A program made the translations under genes and the position numbers. Below are positions 1 to 9,820 of a DNA stretch of 64,000 bases, piece by piece. Source of the DNA: Planococcus versutus (lineage in GTDB: Bacteria > Bacillota > Bacilli > Bacillales_A > Planococcaceae). Below the pieces are notes generated by a model, which was given only the letters and a program-made list of their open reading frames with translations, had not been told where the DNA came from and searched no databases. Numbering within the stretch: the first letter of the stretch is position 1; every line of letters starts with the position of its first letter. The stretch spans positions 2,210,001-2,274,000 of the forward strand of contig NZ_CP016540.2 of NCBI RefSeq assembly GCF_001186155.3, read 5' to 3'.

Positions 1-34
1 CTATTGCCAATTTTATATAAAATTTTTGAACGCA

Positions 35-67
35 AAAACGCTGTATCTCAATGAGATACAGCGTTTT
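35..67 (-). terminator. intrinsic terminator of typA-ylaH
   Basis: A near-perfect 16-bp inverted repeat (35-50 against 52-67) carries the ylaH stop codon in its stem. On the minus strand it is followed by a T-rich stretch at about 21-30. It probably ends the typA-ylaH transcript. Confidence 0.65.
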
Positions 68-377
68 CGCGTTTTTCACGCCATAAACGGATTTTATAAA
101 GAATCAGTATGAGCGCGGCTATAACTAGCCCTTCAACAACCGGTAGGAAAAAGGCGAGAAACGTAAGCCCTAAACCACCAACTGCTAAGAATAAGCCAAT
201 CGCAGCATTTTTTCCAAGTGATAATTTTCTAGCAAACCCTAATTTATAAACGAATGCCGAAAGCAGGAAAATTACCGCAAACAACGCGTATCCTGCTAGA
301 TCGTAATTCGGCAAATTCTGATATAGAATTCGGGCTACTGGATACATATGGTCATAGACAAAAGCTTGTTCGTCCAC
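48..377 (-). CDS. ylaH: YlaH-like small membrane protein
   Basis: A 109-residue protein of unknown function with three hydrophobic segments (about residues 27-45, 58-75 and 78-95) and a basic C-terminal tail, so probably an integral membrane protein. Length, hydrophobic pattern and position directly after typA match YlaH of Bacillus. The start is GTG, preceded by an AAGGAT-like site. The gene starts 24 bp after the typA stop and is probably co-transcribed with it. No catalytic motif is visible. Confidence 0.8.
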   Translation of the reverse strand: MDEQAFVYDHMYPVARILYQNLPNYDLAGYALFAVIFLLSAFVYKLGFARKLSLGKNAAIGLFLAVGGLGLTFLAFFLPVVEGLVIAALILILYKIRLWREKRENAVSH

Positions 378-401
378 GGGCTATACATCCTTCCCATTCA
401 C

Positions 402-2249
402 TTATTCTTCTATTGCAACTTTCTTTTTCTTAGCCATACGCTCACGTTCATTTTTATCAAGAATCTTTTTACGCAGACGAATCGTTTGTGGAGTAATTTC
501 ACAATACTCGTCATCATTCAAGTACTCAAGTGCTTCTTCAAGACTCATTAAACGTGCTTTTTTCATTGTTGTTGTTTGGTCTTTGTTCGCTGAACGAATG
601 TTTGTAGCAGCTTTGATTTTTACGATGTTTACAGTTAAGTCGCTATCGCGATTATGTTGTCCAACAATCATGCCTTCGTAAATTTCAGCACCAACTTCAA
701 CAAATGAAGTTCCGCGATCTTCAATACCCATCAAGCCGTATGTCGAAACTTTACCGCGCTCCATAGATACGAGTACACCTTCACGACGTCCACCTACACG
801 TCCAGTTGCAACTGGTTGGTAACTATCGAATGTGTGGTTAATAATTCCGTATCCACGAGTTTGCGTCAAAAATTCTGTTGTATAGCCAATCAAACCACGA
901 GCGGGTACATTAAACACCATGCGGACTTGTCCACTGCCGTTGTTTACCATATCCAACATTTCGCCTTTACGATCACCCAATGATTCAATGATGTTGCCTG
1001 TATATTCTTCAGGCACGTCTACTTGAACGCGTTCAATTGGTTCGCAACGAACACCGTCAACCATACGAACAATAACTTCTGGTTTTGAAACTTGAATTTC
1101 AAATCCTTCACGTCGCATATTTTCGATTAAAATCGACAAATGTAATTCTCCACGACCTGAAACTACCCAAGCGTCAGGCGAATCTGTTGCGTCTACACGC
1201 AATGATACATCTGTTTGCAATTGAGCATCTAAACGCTCTTGGATTTTTCTAGATGTAATCCATTTACCTTCTTTACCTGCAAATGGACTATTGTTAACCA
1301 AAAAAGTCATTTGTAGAGTTGGCTCATCGATGCGTAAAATTGGCAATGCTTCGCGATGTTCTGCTGGGCATACTGTCTCTCCTACGTTGATGTCTTCCAT
1401 ACCAGAAATAGCAATCAAATCGCCCGCTTCTGCTTTTTGGATTTCTACTCGCTTCAGCCCCATGAAACCATGAATTTTCGTTACACGGAAGTTCTTGTAA
1501 GAGCCATCAAGTTTCATTAAAGCAACGGATTGTCCAACTTCAATTGTTCCACGGAATACACGACCAATTCCGATACGCCCTACATAGTCACTATAGTCTA
1601 AAAGCGCAACTTGGAATTGAAGTGGCTCATTTCTGTTGTCGATAGGCGCTGGAACATGTTCCATGATTGCATCATAAACAACTTGCATGTTTTCTTCTTG
1701 GTCAGCTGGATCTGAAGAAAGGCTTGCAGTACCGTTCATACCTGATGCAAAAATAACTGGGAATTCCAATTGATCGTCATTCGCTTCAAGTTCAATGAAC
1801 AATTCGATGACTTCGTCAACCACTTCTTCAGGGCGTGCGAAATCACGGTCAATTTTGTTTACGACAACAATTGGCTTCAAGTTTTGTTCAAGAGCTTTTT
1901 TCAAAACAAAACGTGTTTGTGGCATACAGCCTTCATAAGCATCCACTACTAATAAAACACCATCTACCATTTTCATAATACGCTCAACTTCTCCGCCAAA
2001 ATCTGCGTGTCCAGGAGTATCTAGAATGTTGATTTTTGCGTCTTTGTACTGAATAGCCGTATTTTTCGCAAGAATCGTGATTCCACGTTCTCTTTCTATA
2101 TCGTTAGAATCCATCGCACGTTCATCAACGTGTTCATTTGAACGGAAAATTCCGGATTGTTGTAGAAGTTGATCTACCAAAGTTGTTTTACCATGGTCAA
2201 CGTGGGCAATAATTGCAATGTTTCTCAAGTCATTTCGTAAGTTAGTCAT
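402..2249 (-). CDS. typA: Ribosome-associated GTPase TypA/BipA
   Basis: A translational GTPase of the TypA/BipA family, which binds the ribosome and helps 50S assembly and growth in cold or stress. The 615-residue protein (family usually about 610) shows G1 AHVDHGKT at residues 15-22, then the RGITI switch, DTPGH and NKID. EF-G-like domains II, III and V and the BipA-specific C-terminal domain with a basic end follow. An upstream in-frame ATG at 2303 is possible, but the ATG at 2249 has a GGAGTG site about 6 bp away and matches the family N-terminus. ylaF is divergent upstream and ylaH lies downstream, the usual Bacillus order. Confidence 0.97.
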   Translation of the reverse strand: MTNLRNDLRNIAIIAHVDHGKTTLVDQLLQQSGIFRSNEHVDERAMDSNDIERERGITILAKNTAIQYKDAKINILDTPGHADFGGEVERIMKMVDGVLLVVDAYEGCMPQTRFVLKKALEQNLKPIVVVNKIDRDFARPEEVVDEVIELFIELEANDDQLEFPVIFASGMNGTASLSSDPADQEENMQVVYDAIMEHVPAPIDNRNEPLQFQVALLDYSDYVGRIGIGRVFRGTIEVGQSVALMKLDGSYKNFRVTKIHGFMGLKRVEIQKAEAGDLIAISGMEDINVGETVCPAEHREALPILRIDEPTLQMTFLVNNSPFAGKEGKWITSRKIQERLDAQLQTDVSLRVDATDSPDAWVVSGRGELHLSILIENMRREGFEIQVSKPEVIVRMVDGVRCEPIERVQVDVPEEYTGNIIESLGDRKGEMLDMVNNGSGQVRMVFNVPARGLIGYTTEFLTQTRGYGIINHTFDSYQPVATGRVGGRREGVLVSMERGKVSTYGLMGIEDRGTSFVEVGAEIYEGMIVGQHNRDSDLTVNIVKIKAATNIRSANKDQTTTMKKARLMSLEEALEYLNDDEYCEITPQTIRLRKKILDKNERERMAKKKKVAIEE

Positions 2250-2360
2250 ATTTTCACTCCAATATTCTTTTTTCATGTCTATAACTGTGCTAGTATAACA
2301 CATATAGGTGTAAAACCCTAAGATTTTATTTCAGGCGATACGCCACAGGAGGAAATTCCA

Positions 2361-2558
2361 ATGATAGATTTCGTAAAAAACATAAAATGGATCTTTGTAT
2401 TGTATTCCTTGGCAGCACTTTTAGCGATGGTCGGAATTGGCTTGGCTGTTGGTTTGCGTAGTATATTAGGGATCTTTTTATCGGTTCTACTACTAATTGT
2501 AATTATGGGTATGGGATTTAAAAAGAAAAAAGAAATGCGGGAAGCCGGATTGCTATAA
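2361..2558 (+). CDS. ylaF: YlaF-like (DUF5325) small membrane protein
   Basis: A 65-residue protein with two predicted membrane helices (about residues 10-28 and 33-51) and a short charged tail. It is divergent from typA, as ylaF is in Bacillus. A strong AGGAGG site sits 9 bp before the ATG. Function is unknown; the assignment rests on size, hydrophobicity and gene order. Confidence 0.75.
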   Translation: MIDFVKNIKWIFVLYSLAALLAMVGIGLAVGLRSILGIFLSVLLLIVIMGMGFKKKKEMREAGLL

Positions 2559-2562
2559 TTAT

Positions 2563-2594
2563 AAAAAAAGATGCGGAATTCCGCATCTTTTTTT
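2563..2594. terminator. bidirectional terminator between ylaF and yktC
   Basis: A GC-rich stem GATGCGG with an AATT loop is flanked by A-runs on one side and T-runs on the other, so it can terminate both convergent genes. Its edge overlaps the yktC stop codon. Confidence 0.85.
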
Positions 2595-3384
2595 ACTTGA
2601 ATTTTATATATTTTTCTAATAGCTCTTGATGAATTGATGGATTAGCTGCGATAAATGTGTCTTGCTTTAACAAGTTTGCAGGATCATTCTTAAAACTTGT
2701 TGTCACTGCTCCCACTTCTTTTGCAATGACCATACCACCCGCAATATCCCATGGTGACAATCGCATTGACATATAAGCATCGACTCGTCCACTTGCTAAA
2801 TAAGCGAGTTCAAGTGCTGCTGAGCCATAAGAACGTGTCCCTCGAACATCACGGATCAACTGAATGATTGCATCATTATCTAAGTAGCGATTGGGAATCG
2901 CCCATGTAGCATTCATTGCTATAATTGATTCGGCTATATTTGTTTTTAAGAGTGGCTTTAATTTTTCGTCGTTAAAGTATGCCCCACCATTTTCTACTCC
3001 ATGGTATAAATCATCATTCACAACATCATAAATATAGCCAAGCTTGCCAATCCCATCGACATATATTCCAAGCGAAATAGCAAAGTTACGCTTCTGATGA
3101 ACAAAATTCATCGTGCCATCAATCGGATCAAGCAACCAAATAACTCCGTCTGTACTTTGAATGTCATCACCAAAGCCTTCTTCTCCAAAAACCTTGTGCT
3201 TTGGAAAGTCTCTGCGAATCCGTCCTATAAAAAATTGCTCGATTTCTTTATCCATATTTGTCACTAAATCATTTGCATTTGATTTGGATTCAATTGTAAT
3301 ATCTGATAAAAACGAATTACGTATTTGATGTCCCGCTTCTTTGATTAATGACTTTATGTAACTGTCCATAGCATGTAAATCCAT
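2593..3384 (-). CDS. yktC: Inositol monophosphatase family protein
   Basis: A Mg2+-dependent, Li+-sensitive sugar-phosphate phosphatase family member (SuhB/IMPase fold), 263 residues. Metal-binding motifs are GEE at residues 67-69 and DPIDGT at 86-91, with a WDIAGG motif near 205-212. The likely reaction is hydrolysis of inositol-1-phosphate or a related phosphate such as NADP or fructose-1,6-bisphosphate; the substrate cannot be read from sequence. A GTG at 3393 lies inside the ribosome binding site, so the ATG at 3384 with AAGGAGTG 7 bp upstream is chosen. It sits where yktC lies in Bacillus, next to ykzI and yktB. Confidence 0.92.
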   Translation of the reverse strand: MDLHAMDSYIKSLIKEAGHQIRNSFLSDITIESKSNANDLVTNMDKEIEQFFIGRIRRDFPKHKVFGEEGFGDDIQSTDGVIWLLDPIDGTMNFVHQKRNFAISLGIYVDGIGKLGYIYDVVNDDLYHGVENGGAYFNDEKLKPLLKTNIAESIIAMNATWAIPNRYLDNDAIIQLIRDVRGTRSYGSAALELAYLASGRVDAYMSMRLSPWDIAGGMVIAKEVGAVTTSFKNDPANLLKQDTFIAANPSIHQELLEKYIKFK

Positions 3385-3414
3385 TTTTACCACTCCTTCT
3401 TTGTTCTAGTATAA

Positions 3415-3454
3415 CGAAAAAGGCATCTGCTGTCTTACTCTAGCAGATGCCTTT
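3415..3454 (-). terminator. terminator after ykzI
   Basis: A 13-bp stem AAAGGCATCTGCT (3419-3431 with 3442-3454) and a 10-nt loop is followed by T residues on the minus strand. It separates ykzI from yktC. Confidence 0.8.
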
Positions 3455-3468
3455 ACTGTATAGATGGA

Positions 3469-3666
3469 TTAGAGCGCATGAAGGGCCTCCAGTTCTACGT
3501 GTATTTCTTGGAGTCGTTGCTTGCTTTTTGAGACTTCATGATTGTTGTCTTGTTGCATTGCATCAAAAAGTGACGCAAGTTCGTAGTCTAACTCTAGTTT
3601 CAATACATGTACATATTCTTTTTCTACGTCCGCTTTGCGGATTATCTGGACCATCTGTTTCATCAT
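3469..3666 (-). CDS. ykzI: YkzI-like small protein
   Basis: A charged, probably helical protein of about 65 residues with no membrane segment and no recognised domain. It lies between yktC and yktB exactly as ykzI does in Bacillus, with its own AAGGGGTG site and terminator. The in-frame GTG at 3672 overlaps that site, so the ATG at 3666 (or 3663) is more likely the start. Function is unknown. Confidence 0.65.
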   Translation of the reverse strand: MMKQMVQIIRKADVEKEYVHVLKLELDYELASLFDAMQQDNNHEVSKSKQRLQEIHVELEALHAL

Positions 3667-3830
3667 GAGCACCCCTTTCTCTTCGTAAACCGAAAATTCT
3701 GTCTATTACTATTACAACTTCATAATATCACTTTTCTCTAAGAAAATCTATTGCTAAACCATATTTATATTCTTTTTTCCCAAACTTCGTTAAAATGAAA
3801 CCTGATTAGTCTAAACAGAGGAGGATTTTT

Positions 3831-4472
3831 TTGAATTCATATTGGAGCAATAAAGATTTTGAAGTTTTTAATACGCCAGGTCTTGAAGCAAGAATGGCTG
3901 CGTTAGCTGAAGTCATCCGTCCAAAATTTGAAGAATTAGGGTCTGAGTTTTCTTCGTTTTTCTCCGGAAAAACAGGAGATGAGTTTTTCCCGCACGTAGC
4001 CAAGCATATGCGGAGAACTGTCAATCCACCTAACGATAGTTGGGTAGCTTTTGCCCCATATAAAAGAGGGTATAAAGCGGTTCCGCATTTCCAGATTGGC
4101 ATGTGGGAAAGTCACGTGTTTGTCATATTAGCTGTTATTTACGAAGCACCTAATAAGGCAAGCATGGCTGAAAATTTACTACATTCGGATGTGTTGGAAA
4201 AACTACCAAACGATTTTGTCGTTTCTGGTGACCACATGAAGCCCCAGTCTGATACACTCAACGAATTGGGTGAAGAAGGTATTGAAAAGTTACTTGTTCG
4301 TCTGCGAGACGTTAAAAAAGGTGAATTGGTGATTGGTCGTCATTTGACTAAAGAACAAGCTGCTCACTTTAATAAAAAGGAATTTTTTCAATTTGTTGAA
4401 GAAACCTTCAACTCTTTACTTTCTGTTTATACGACTTTGCTTCAACCAACAAAAGAACCTGTTAGCCGATAA
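3831..4472 (+). CDS. yktB: DUF1054 protein YktB
   Basis: A soluble 213-residue protein of the DUF1054/UPF0637 family, found widely in Firmicutes without a defined biochemical role. It starts with TTG, preceded by GAGGAGG about 8 bp upstream. The N-terminus (NSYWSNKDFEVF) and the FxxGKTGDEFFPHVAKHMRR segment are typical of the family. It is convergent with yktA and divergent from ykzI. Confidence 0.9.
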   Translation: MNSYWSNKDFEVFNTPGLEARMAALAEVIRPKFEELGSEFSSFFSGKTGDEFFPHVAKHMRRTVNPPNDSWVAFAPYKRGYKAVPHFQIGMWESHVFVILAVIYEAPNKASMAENLLHSDVLEKLPNDFVVSGDHMKPQSDTLNELGEEGIEKLLVRLRDVKKGELVIGRHLTKEQAAHFNKKEFFQFVEETFNSLLSVYTTLLQPTKEPVSR

Positions 4473-4489
4473 GGCTGCAGGTTCTTTTT
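4451..4489. terminator. terminator between yktB and yktA
   Basis: The stem AAAGAACCTG pairs with CAGGTTCTTT around a 16-nt loop that contains the yktB stop, with T and A tracts on the two sides. It can serve both convergent genes. Confidence 0.75.
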
Positions 4490-4493
4490 GCAC

Positions 4494-4772
4494 TCATTTC
4501 TTTTGGAGTTTGATAACTTTGTCATCTGTTCCTGTTTTCATTTCCTTAATAACCGGAAAGCTCGCATAGCCACTTTCATCTTCAAATTCTCGAAAAAAAG
4601 TTTTTTCTTCAGAAATTGCAGGAACAATTTTCTTGAATTTTCGATAACACGTGAACAACTCTTGTCTAGTGATCCCTTTTTCATAGGCTCTTTCAATTGC
4701 TTCAAAAAAACGAACGACGTCAATAATTTCTTCCGTTGACCATTCAATTGAAAATGGATAAGAATAATCCAT
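4494..4772 (-). CDS. yktA: UPF0223 family protein YktA
   Basis: A 92-residue soluble protein. The N-terminus (MDYSYPFSIEWSTEEIIDVV) and the EEKTFFREFEDESGY segment are diagnostic of UPF0223/YktA. Function is unknown. It begins 15 bp after the nitronate monooxygenase gene and is probably in the same transcript. Confidence 0.9.
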   Translation of the reverse strand: MDYSYPFSIEWSTEEIIDVVRFFEAIERAYEKGITRQELFTCYRKFKKIVPAISEEKTFFREFEDESGYASFPVIKEMKTGTDDKVIKLQKK

Positions 4773-4787
4773 CGTTTATCCCTCTTC

Positions 4788-5753
4788 TCATCTAGTGATT
4801 GACCATTTTTCTCGGATTTCCTCAGCTTGTTTAACCATGCCTTCAATCAATTCTTGGACAGTTGGTACGTCTTTAATCAAGCCTGTGACTTGGCCAGCCC
4901 AACCAAATCCTTGATCCTCTTCTCCATTATAGATGAAACGCTTGTTAGCTTCACCACTAATATAGTCTTTTAACGCTTCGTATGTAGGTGTTTGGCTTTC
5001 AATTTCAAGAATCCGATCAGTCCAGCTGTTTCGTAAAGTTCGTGCTGGTGCACCAATGCTACGTTTAATGATAACTGTATCGTTCTCAGAGCTATCGATT
5101 AATTGTTGTTTATAAGCACCAGACGCATGGACACATTCTTTTGTTGCAATAAAACGCGTCCCCATTTCTATACCTTCAGCACCTAACGCAAGAGCTGCCA
5201 TCCAGCCTCGCCCGTCACCAATTCCTCCTGAAGCGATAACTGGGATCTTCACTGCATCGACTACTTGTGGAATGAGTACCATCGTTCCGATGTCATCACG
5301 TCCTAAATGCCCGCCGCCTTCTTGGCCCACAACCATCACTGCGTCAGCACCAAGACTTTCCGCTTTTTCAGCTTGTCTTCTCGCAGCTACTAGCACGAGT
5401 TTTTTTATATGCGTGTCTTTTAGTTGTTCAAAAATAGGTGTTGGATTGCCACCTGTCATAGAGACGACTGGCACTCCTTCTTCAATTGCAACATCTAACA
5501 TATGAGAAAATGTACGTCCTTGATCGCCAATCGCAAAGTTAACACCAAAAGGGTTATTTGTTAGTTTTTTTACTTTTTGAATCTCAGTTCTCAACTCTTC
5601 TGGTGTGGAAAGACTCATCGCCGTAATTTGTCCAAGTCCACCTGCATTTGAAACTGCTGCTGCAAGTTCTGCATAAGCTAAATAAGCTAAGCCTCCTTGT
5701 ACAATCGGATAACGAATTCCCAATAGCTCCGTCACTTTTGTTTTGAATTCCAT
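4788..5753 (-). CDS. Nitronate monooxygenase / FabK-like flavoprotein
   Basis: A TIM-barrel FMN enzyme of 321 residues related to nitronate monooxygenases and enoyl-ACP reductase II. It shows PIVQGGLAYLAYAELAAAVS near the N-terminus, the GQEGGGHLGRDD flavin-site segment and IASGGIGDGRG phosphate-binding region. It would oxidise propionate-3-nitronate or alkyl nitronates, or reduce enoyl-ACP; sequence alone does not settle this and there is no fab context. AAGGAGTGAG precedes the ATG. It is divergent from speA and leads into yktA. Confidence 0.88.
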   Translation of the reverse strand: MEFKTKVTELLGIRYPIVQGGLAYLAYAELAAAVSNAGGLGQITAMSLSTPEELRTEIQKVKKLTNNPFGVNFAIGDQGRTFSHMLDVAIEEGVPVVSMTGGNPTPIFEQLKDTHIKKLVLVAARRQAEKAESLGADAVMVVGQEGGGHLGRDDIGTMVLIPQVVDAVKIPVIASGGIGDGRGWMAALALGAEGIEMGTRFIATKECVHASGAYKQQLIDSSENDTVIIKRSIGAPARTLRNSWTDRILEIESQTPTYEALKDYISGEANKRFIYNGEEDQGFGWAGQVTGLIKDVPTVQELIEGMVKQAEEIREKWSITR

Positions 5754-5837
5754 CGACTCACTCCTTTTTTCTCTACTCGTTCATGTATTCGCTTCAACAA
5801 GAGAATATCCTTTTTTATACTATAGCAAGTTCCATCA

Positions 5838-5846
5838 TGTTATAAT
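5838..5846 (+). promoter_or_regulatory. extended -10 promoter of speA
   Basis: TGTTATAAT matches an extended -10 element (TGnTATAAT), about 40 bp before the speA start. No good -35 is visible, which is common for extended -10 promoters. Confidence 0.5.
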
Positions 5847-5886
5847 TCATTTTGTTTTCATTTTAATTAGCGAGGTGGGCTTATCA

Positions 5887-7356
5887 TTGTCTCAATTAGA
5901 AACTCCGTTATTTGATGCGCTTTTAAAGCATCGGAATCGGCACCCGATCCAATTCCATATTCCTGGCCACAAGAAAGGACAAGGCGTTGATCCTGCATTT
6001 CGGGAATTTGTCGGCGATAACATTCTTTCCATTGATTTGATCAATATCGAGCCTTTGGACGATTTACACGCTCCAAAAGGTGCTATAAAAGATGCGCAAG
6101 AATTGGCTGCTCAAGCTTTTGGAGCAGATTATACATTCTTTTCGGTTCAAGGAACTAGTGGTGCAATCATGACGATGATTCTTAGTGTTGTTGGTCCCAA
6201 TGATAAAATATTGGTTCCGCGAAATGTTCATAAATCGATTATGTCTGCGATTGTTTTTGCAGGAGCTATTCCGATTTTCATTCATCCAGAAGTGGATCCA
6301 GTACTTGGCATTTCGCATGGCATTTCAGCGGAAGCAGTAGAAAAAGCATTAGTTGAATACCCAGACACGAAAGCCGTGCTGGTCATCAATCCGACTTATT
6401 TCGGTGTAGCTGCTGACTTAAAACGAATTGTCGATATTGCACATGTGCGGAATGTGCCTGTTTTGGTCGATGAAGCGCATGGAGTTCATATTCATTTCCA
6501 TCATTCATTGCCTATTTCTGCAATGTCAGCAGGAGCAGATATGGCGGCTACTTCCGTTCATAAACTAGGTGGTTCTATGACACAAAGTTCGGTTCTCAAT
6601 GTTCGTGAAGGTTTGGTATCGCCAAAACGTGTGCAGTCAACGCTGTCTATGTTAACAACGACATCTACATCTTATCCAATTTTGGCGTCTCTTGATACAG
6701 CACGTCGTCAATTGGCAATTCATGGCTTTGATTTAATTGATCGAGCGATTCGATTGGCTCAAGATGCACGTAAACGTATCAATAAAATTCCTCATCTTTA
6801 TTGCGTGGGAAAAGAAGTTCTTAACTCATCAGCTACTTTTGATATGGACCCAACGAAACTGTTGATCAGTGTCAAAAACTTAGGCATTACTGGGCATCAA
6901 GCCGAGAAATGGCTGCGAGAAAATGCCAATATCGAAATCGAACTTTCTGATCTGTACAATATTTTATGTTTGATCACAATTGGTGACAGCCGAAAAGAAG
7001 TAACTTTACTCATCAACGCACTGCAACGAATGAGCAAAGCATTAGATAGTGATGCAAGCGTCATTGAACCGGTTGTATTGCTTCCAGACATACCAAGACT
7101 AGCGATGACTCCTCGCGATGCGTTTTATGCAACCACAGAAGTCATATCTATCAATAGCGCAGTTGGGCGTATTTCTGCAGAATTCATCATGGTTTATCCA
7201 CCAGGCATTCCGATATTTATTCCAGGTGAAATTATCACAGAAGAAAACATCAACTATATCCACATGAACGTAGCCGCCGGACTTCCTGTTCAAGGACCTG
7301 AAGACGACACATTACAACTGCTGCGGGTTATAAAAGAACAACAAGCAATTCAGTAG
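5887..7356 (+). CDS. speA: Arginine decarboxylase (Orn/Lys/Arg decarboxylase family)
   Basis: A PLP-dependent fold-type I decarboxylase, 489 residues, very like Bacillus SpeA, which makes agmatine from arginine for polyamine synthesis. Visible motifs are QFHIPGHKKG near the N-terminus, LSIDLINIEPLDDLH, the DEAHG cofactor site and SVHKLGG with the PLP lysine at residue 226. Further upstream in-frame codons (from 5743) give an extension that matches no relative and covers the promoter. The TTG at 5887 has GAGGTGGG upstream. Agmatinase and spermidine synthase genes are not in this window; potABCD uptake genes are. Confidence 0.93.
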   Translation: MSQLETPLFDALLKHRNRHPIQFHIPGHKKGQGVDPAFREFVGDNILSIDLINIEPLDDLHAPKGAIKDAQELAAQAFGADYTFFSVQGTSGAIMTMILSVVGPNDKILVPRNVHKSIMSAIVFAGAIPIFIHPEVDPVLGISHGISAEAVEKALVEYPDTKAVLVINPTYFGVAADLKRIVDIAHVRNVPVLVDEAHGVHIHFHHSLPISAMSAGADMAATSVHKLGGSMTQSSVLNVREGLVSPKRVQSTLSMLTTTSTSYPILASLDTARRQLAIHGFDLIDRAIRLAQDARKRINKIPHLYCVGKEVLNSSATFDMDPTKLLISVKNLGITGHQAEKWLRENANIEIELSDLYNILCLITIGDSRKEVTLLINALQRMSKALDSDASVIEPVVLLPDIPRLAMTPRDAFYATTEVISINSAVGRISAEFIMVYPPGIPIFIPGEIITEENINYIHMNVAAGLPVQGPEDDTLQLLRVIKEQQAIQ

Positions 7357-7438
7357 AAAAGCAATAGTTGACTACTTTGTTTAAAATAGCCTATGACGTA
7401 TCGACTGTGAAATTTCGACAAGTCCCTTGCATAACAAT

Positions 7439-7476
7439 AAAAAACGACCCACAGAATAGTTCTGTGGGTCGTTTTT
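7439..7476. terminator. terminator between speA and deacetylase gene
   Basis: A long GC-containing stem (ACGACCCACAGAA with its complement, 3-nt loop) is flanked by A-run and T-run and can work in both directions. It abuts the deacetylase stop codon. Confidence 0.9.
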
Positions 7477-8312
7477 TATATGCCTTCGATTTCTTTTGGA
7501 TCCACAAAGCCATAGCCTTTATCGGCTAATCCTTGGATGATTCTAGGCAACGCTTCAACAGTCCAATCCCGATCGTGCATTAGTAAATTAGCGCCATTGT
7601 TTAAATATTCCGTATTCACCATGATATCAGCTAGCGCTTGAGCTTCTTGATATTGCTTTTCCCAGTCATAGCCATACGTCCAGTTCATCAATACCATTTC
7701 TTCATCTGCTACTAGTTGTTTGCTAAAATCCGTATTCGAACCAAACGGTGCACGGAAAAATTTAGGTTTTTCTCCCGTGATGTCTTCAACCATTTCATTC
7801 ACTTTGGTAATTTCTTCGCGTTGTTGCTCTTCTGTTAAGCTCTTTAAATCTTGGTGACTGTATGTATGATTGCCAATAACAAAGCCCATTTCGTGAATCT
7901 CTTTTAGCTGTTGTTTTTTTTCATCGCTATCCAAGAAATGACCATTCACAAAGAAAATCGCGGGAATGTCTTGGCTTTTTAAAGTTTCAGCCATTTCCAT
8001 TGAATGCTTGTCCGGTGCATCATCAATTGTGACTAATACCACTTTTTCGTCTGCGTCTGCAATCGGTTGTACTGACCAATTAGCTGAATTAATTTGATAA
8101 CGAGGTTCAGAAACTGCTTTTTCTTCTTCGGTTTTTTCTGGTTCAGTTTCTTTTGCTTTCTCACTGCCAGTTTCTTCTTGTTTTTCTATCGCTGTATTGT
8201 CTTCTACAGGTTCCGCTTCTTTTTCTGTTGAGGAAGAAGTTGTTGTTTGTTCTCCACAAGCTGCCAATAAAAATGATGCAGCCACTATAGCCATCCATTT
8301 TTTATGTATCAA
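7476..8312 (-). CDS. Polysaccharide deacetylase family lipoprotein
   Basis: A 278-residue predicted lipoprotein: hydrophobic signal ending LLAAC with Cys19 as lipid anchor, then a Glu/Lys/Thr-rich linker to about residue 70, then a NodB-type carbohydrate esterase 4 domain. Motif 1 reads TIDDAP instead of the common TFDDGP, motif 2 is NHTYSH (His-x3-His metal site), motif 3 is RAPFGS, and a late LMHD motif is present. It should act outside the membrane on peptidoglycan or another polysaccharide. The start chosen is the TTG with AAAGGAGTG 8 bp upstream. It sits between pdhD and speA, where Bacillus has slp. Confidence 0.85.
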   Translation of the reverse strand: MIHKKWMAIVAASFLLAACGEQTTTSSSTEKEAEPVEDNTAIEKQEETGSEKAKETEPEKTEEEKAVSEPRYQINSANWSVQPIADADEKVVLVTIDDAPDKHSMEMAETLKSQDIPAIFFVNGHFLDSDEKKQQLKEIHEMGFVIGNHTYSHQDLKSLTEEQQREEITKVNEMVEDITGEKPKFFRAPFGSNTDFSKQLVADEEMVLMNWTYGYDWEKQYQEAQALADIMVNTEYLNNGANLLMHDRDWTVEALPRIIQGLADKGYGFVDPKEIEGI

Positions 8313-8364
8313 TGTAAACACTCCTTTACACAACAAATTTTATCATATTCTATCGTTTATTTCC

Positions 8365-8397
8365 AAAAAAAAAAAAGAAGCTGCAAAAACAGCTTCT
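8365..8397 (-). terminator. terminator of the pdh operon
   Basis: The stem AGAAGCTG (8376-8383 with 8390-8397) is followed on the minus strand by about 11 T residues. It lies just downstream of the pdhD stop. Confidence 0.9.
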
Positions 8398-8405
8398 CAT
8401 AAAAA

Positions 8406-9815
8406 TTACTTCATAATGTGAATAGGTGTTCCTAAAGCTACTTCTGCAGCTTCCATTGTAATTTCAGCAAGTGTTGGATGAGCATGAATCGTCATTGCGA
8501 TATCTTCTACTGTCATTCCAGCTTCGATAGCAAGACCAAGCTCGGCGATCATGTCTGATGCGCCAGCTCCAACAATTTGTGCACCTAACAGCAACCCGTC
8601 AGATTTACGTGAAACCAACTTCACGAATCCTTCAGTTGCGTTTAATGAAAGAGCACGGCCGTTTGCAGCAAATGGGAATTTCGCAGCCGCAGCTTCGAAT
8701 CCTTCTTCTTTGGCTTGTTCTTCAGACAAACCGACGCTCGCAAGTTCTGGATCTGTAAAGCAGACCGCTGGAATAGCCATATAATCAACTTCAGACTTTT
8801 CTCCTGCAATTGCTTCTGCAGCTACTTTACCTTCGTATGAAGCTTTGTGTGCTAACTGAAGGCCCGCTACTACATCACCGATTGCATAAATGTTAGAAAT
8901 GTTTGTGCGGCATTGCTTGTCAACTTCAATCAAGCCACGGTCAGACATGTTCAAGTTCAATTCTTCAAGACCCATTTCGTCTGTATTTGGACGACGGCCA
9001 ACAGTTACAAGAACATAATCTGCTTCAAGCGTTTTTTCTTCTCCGCCTGCTTCGTATGATACCGTAACGCCAGAATCAGTTTCTTTTACACCTTTAGCAG
9101 ATGCTTTAGTGATAACTTCAACGCCTTTTTTCTTCAATCCTTTTTTAACGATTGCTGTCATTTGTTTTTCAAACCCAGCAAGAATATCCGGTGTGCCTTC
9201 AAGAATCGTTACTTCAGAACCCATGTTTGCAAATGCAGTACCAAGCTCTGTACCGATATACCCGCCGCCAATAACAACAAGTTTTTTCGGAAGCTCAGTG
9301 AGTGCCAAAGCGCCAGTTGAATTAATTACACGTTTTGTAAATTTGAAAGTCGGGATTTCAACTGGACGAGATCCAGTTGCGATAATAGCATTTTTAAACT
9401 TATACGTTTGTGCTGAATTGTCATCCATGATGCGGACAGTGTTTTCGTCAACAAAATAAGCTTCACCGCGCAAAATTTCAACTTTATTGCCTTTCAAAAG
9501 AGACTCAACGCCGCCAGTCAATTTCTTAACAACGCCATCTTTGAACGCTTGCGCTTTTTCAAAGTTAAGTGAAACTTCTTTAGCTACAATTCCCATGTCT
9601 TCTGAATGCTGCGCTTCCTCAAAACGGTGCCCAACAGAAATCATTGCTTTAGAAGGAATGCAACCAACGTTTAAACAAACGCCGCCAATATATTCTTTCT
9701 CTACAATTGTTACTTTTTGGCCAGTTTGTGCTGCACGGATTGCTGCAACATAACCGCCAGGGCCTGAGCCAATTACGAGTGTGTCTGTTTCAATTGGAAA
9801 ATCTCCTACTACCAT
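8406..9815 (-). CDS. pdhD: Dihydrolipoamide dehydrogenase (E3) of pyruvate dehydrogenase
   Basis: A flavoprotein disulfide reductase, 469 residues, that reoxidises dihydrolipoyl groups on PdhC with NAD+. It shows the FAD-binding GSGPGG at residues 16-21, redox cysteines 47 and 52 in [13 protein letters not shown], the NAD site [12 protein letters not shown], the second FAD motif IYAIGDV and the C-terminal IHAHPTLAE active-site histidine motif. It is the last gene of the pdh operon, starting 5 bp after pdhC with GGAGGCG upstream. Confidence 0.97.
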   Translation of the reverse strand: MVVGDFPIETDTLVIGSGPGGYVAAIRAAQTGQKVTIVEKEYIGGVCLNVGCIPSKAMISVGHRFEEAQHSEDMGIVAKEVSLNFEKAQAFKDGVVKKLTGGVESLLKGNKVEILRGEAYFVDENTVRIMDDNSAQTYKFKNAIIATGSRPVEIPTFKFTKRVINSTGALALTELPKKLVVIGGGYIGTELGTAFANMGSEVTILEGTPDILAGFEKQMTAIVKKGLKKKGVEVITKASAKGVKETDSGVTVSYEAGGEEKTLEADYVLVTVGRRPNTDEMGLEELNLNMSDRGLIEVDKQCRTNISNIYAIGDVVAGLQLAHKASYEGKVAAEAIAGEKSEVDYMAIPAVCFTDPELASVGLSEEQAKEEGFEAAAAKFPFAANGRALSLNATEGFVKLVSRKSDGLLLGAQIVGAGASDMIAELGLAIEAGMTVEDIAMTIHAHPTLAEITMEAAEVALGTPIHIMK

Positions 9816-9820
9816 AAGTT

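Noticed and set aside
2250..2303. Longer N-terminus for typA
   Set aside because: The extra 18 codons have no match in the family and the ATG at 2249 has the better ribosome site.
4538..4846. Minus-strand frame of 102 codons overlapping yktA and the monooxygenase gene
   Set aside because: Overlaps two well supported genes in another frame and has no ribosome site.
5743..5886. Longer N-terminus for speA
   Set aside because: The extension is hydrophobic, unlike any relative, and covers the promoter region.
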